Assembly: GCA_947179285.1 (NCBI GenBank)
Contig: CAMXAV010000026.1
Coordinates: 1 to 7,371 of the forward strand
Reading direction: 5' to 3'
DNA: 7,371 bases
Origin: an uncultured Helicobacter sp.
GTDB lineage: Bacteria; Campylobacterota; Campylobacteria; Campylobacterales; Helicobacteraceae
A program made the translations under genes and the position numbers. Numbering within the stretch: the first letter of the stretch is position 1; each line of letters begins with the position of its first letter. Shown here piece after piece: positions 6,096-7,371 of the stretch. The notes under the pieces were generated by a model that saw only the letters and a program-made list of their open reading frames with translations, was not told where the DNA came from and searched no databases.

Positions 6096-7111
6096 GGCTT
6101 AGGAATCTTGTGATTGTGTGGGCGATATTTTCGCTCGTGGTTGTGCTCTATACGCACACGCTCACGGCGGCGGAATATCGCTACCCGTTACCCTTCTTGC
6201 TCTGGGGAGACGAATATGAGATTGTCTTGCCCGTTGCTGTGTGGGTTGTGCTGCCTGTGGCGCTGTTTTTTGCCATTGTGTGCGCCGCTGTTTTGGTGAA
6301 TAAAGTCCGCTTGTTTTTGTTTAGTAGCCGTGTCAAGCATGACCATGCAAAACTCATCGAGCAGATTTATGCGCAAACAATCGGCACGCATGAGAGCCTG
6401 AACTTCAAGAACCCTCGAATCGAGGAAATCTCTCGCGTCTTGCAGCGATTCGAGCTCAAGCCTTTGCCCAACACGATTCCGAGCGGCGTGGATAAGATTG
6501 ATAATTTCTTAAACGCCTACAAGGCGCTAAACGATGGCGAAGTCGTGGATATGCGGCAATTCCGCGTGCCCAACGATTCGCCCCTCGTTGCCCTCGAGCG
6601 GCAGAATCGCTTGGCGAAAAACCCCCAATATGCGCTCGAGATTCTGAAGCGCAACACGGAATCGGCAGACACAAAGCAAAGCGCATTGCTTGCGCTCTTG
6701 CAAACGACAACCGATGTCGCGCCTTATATTGCCAATGTTGCCATCAATGACGAGGTTGCGCATGCCTTGCTCGAATCGATGCTCGGCAAGCAGCTGCGCT
6801 TTGATGCGGGCGAAGCCGAGTCGTTCTTGCAGCTTGCGCATTATGACGCAAAGCAGATTCTAAGGTTTATGCGAAGGCTCAAGAAAATCCTCTCGCCCGA
6901 TTCGTGGCTCGCCTTTGCCGAGCAGATTGCGAACAAAAACGAGGAAGCCGAGTTTGCCTATCTCTATGTCCTCGCCGATTTGGAGATGATAGAGCGGCTC
7001 AAAGAGCGGCTTAAGCACCATACGCCTGACGAATTTGTCGCTGTGCGCGCCTTTGTCGAGCTGCGCGAAAACGGCAAAAACTATCCCTTGCAGGCGTTTT
7101 TCTGCCTCTAG
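6092..7111 (+). CDS. Two-helix inner-membrane protein of unknown function
   Basis: I do not recognise a named family. The 339-residue product has two hydrophobic helices, about 6-24 and 46-69, joined by a short loop with YRYPLPF, followed by a positively charged stretch (NKVRLFLFSSRVKHDH) that should face the cytoplasm. The remaining 250 or so residues are hydrophilic and mostly helical, with alanine/leucine-rich segments (about 170-320) that look like stacked helix pairs, as in HEAT- or TPR-type folds. No enzyme motif was seen. The arrangement suggests a membrane-anchored cytoplasmic domain that binds another protein. Position matches, by recall, the membrane protein Cj0124c after dksA in C. 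jejuni, so the link is probably conserved in Campylobacterota. The rsmE GTG starts one base after its stop. Confidence 0.85.
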   Translation: MRLRNLVIVWAIFSLVVVLYTHTLTAAEYRYPLPFLLWGDEYEIVLPVAVWVVLPVALFFAIVCAAVLVNKVRLFLFSSRVKHDHAKLIEQIYAQTIGTHESLNFKNPRIEEISRVLQRFELKPLPNTIPSGVDKIDNFLNAYKALNDGEVVDMRQFRVPNDSPLVALERQNRLAKNPQYALEILKRNTESADTKQSALLALLQTTTDVAPYIANVAINDEVAHALLESMLGKQLRFDAGEAESFLQLAHYDAKQILRFMRRLKKILSPDSWLAFAEQIANKNEEAEFAYLYVLADLEMIERLKERLKHHTPDEFVAVRAFVELRENGKNYPLQAFFCL

Positions 7112-7112
7112 C

Positions 7113-7371
7113 GTGCGCTTCGCGTTTCACCCGCAAGCTGGCGATTCGACACTGCTTGTCGAGGGCGAACTCTTTGTGCATCTCTTTCGCGCGCGGCGCA
7201 AGACGCACGGGGAGTTTGCGTTTCGCAATTTGCTTGACGATAATCTTTACATGTATGCTTTAGAATCGCTCGGGCGCAAAAGCGCGACATTGCAATTGCA
7301 ATCATGCAGCTTTGCGCCCAACAAGCCCACGCATGCCTTGCATCTTTTGTGTGCAATCATCGACAACAAGG
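7113..7371 (+). CDS. rsmE: 16S rRNA m3U1498 methyltransferase RsmE, 5' part
   Basis: A frame opens at GTG (7113) and runs without a stop to the window edge, giving 86 codons; the gene is cut by the window, not broken. The product begins VRFAFHPQAGDSTLLVEG (initiator read as Met) and continues with VHLFRARRK at about 23-31 and the FRNLLDDNLYMYALES stretch. This matches the N-terminal PUA-like RNA-binding domain of RsmE, including the usual (L/V)xxVxR-type basic segment. The SPOUT catalytic domain would lie beyond the edge, so the call rests on the N-terminus and operon context alone. RsmE methylates U1498 of 16S rRNA. The start has no ribosome binding site and follows the previous stop by one base, so coupled reinitiation is likely. 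Confidence 0.75.
   Translation, partial: MRFAFHPQAGDSTLLVEGELFVHLFRARRKTHGEFAFRNLLDDNLYMYALESLGRKSATLQLQSCSFAPNKPTHALHLLCAIIDNK

Overview
The window looks like chromosomal core DNA from a Campylobacterota (epsilonproteobacterial) organism of the Helicobacter/Wolinella/Campylobacter kind, with base composition near one half G+C, which is high for that group. The evidence is gene order and protein type: a short RecO of the epsilonproteobacterial form, and the run IMPase-family protein, accD, rlmH, short dksA, small membrane protein, which as I recall also occurs in Campylobacter jejuni (Cj0128c to Cj0124c). I see no insertion sequence, phage gene, CRISPR array, tRNA or rRNA.

Layout. Bases 1-99 hold no convincing gene but contain a small hairpin and an ATTGC...GCAAT palindrome. 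The minus strand then carries, in its own transcription order, recO (3544-2921), a JAMM metalloprotease (2829-2422) and a siroheme/[4Fe-4S] sulfite reductase with a helical linker and a C-terminal TusA domain (2412-100). The protease and reductase are 9 nt apart, each with a good ribosome binding site, and form a sulfur-assimilation pair. Together they match two components (HcyD and Sir) of the protein-thiocarboxylate homocysteine/methionine pathway described in Wolinella succinogenes. The other components (carrier HcyS, adenylating enzyme HcyF, MetY) are not in the window.

An 80-bp divergent region (3545-3624) separates recO from a plus-strand operon: IMPase-family phosphatase, accD (acetyl-CoA carboxylase carboxyltransferase beta), rlmH (23S rRNA methyltransferase), dksA (RNA polymerase/ppGpp cofactor), a two-helix membrane protein of unknown function, and the start of rsmE (16S rRNA methyltransferase), which runs off the right edge. 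Every junction is an overlap or a gap of at most 8 nt, so the six genes are probably co-transcribed and partly translationally coupled. A near-consensus extended -10 promoter stands before the first gene. The operon combines fatty-acid precursor supply, ribosome modification and stringent-type control.

The most unusual signal is at the level of short words. By eye I find no GATC and no GGCC in 7371 bases, where about 29 of each would be expected by simple composition. Codon pairs appear to be chosen so that these words never form. This suggests long-term selection by restriction systems recognising these sites.
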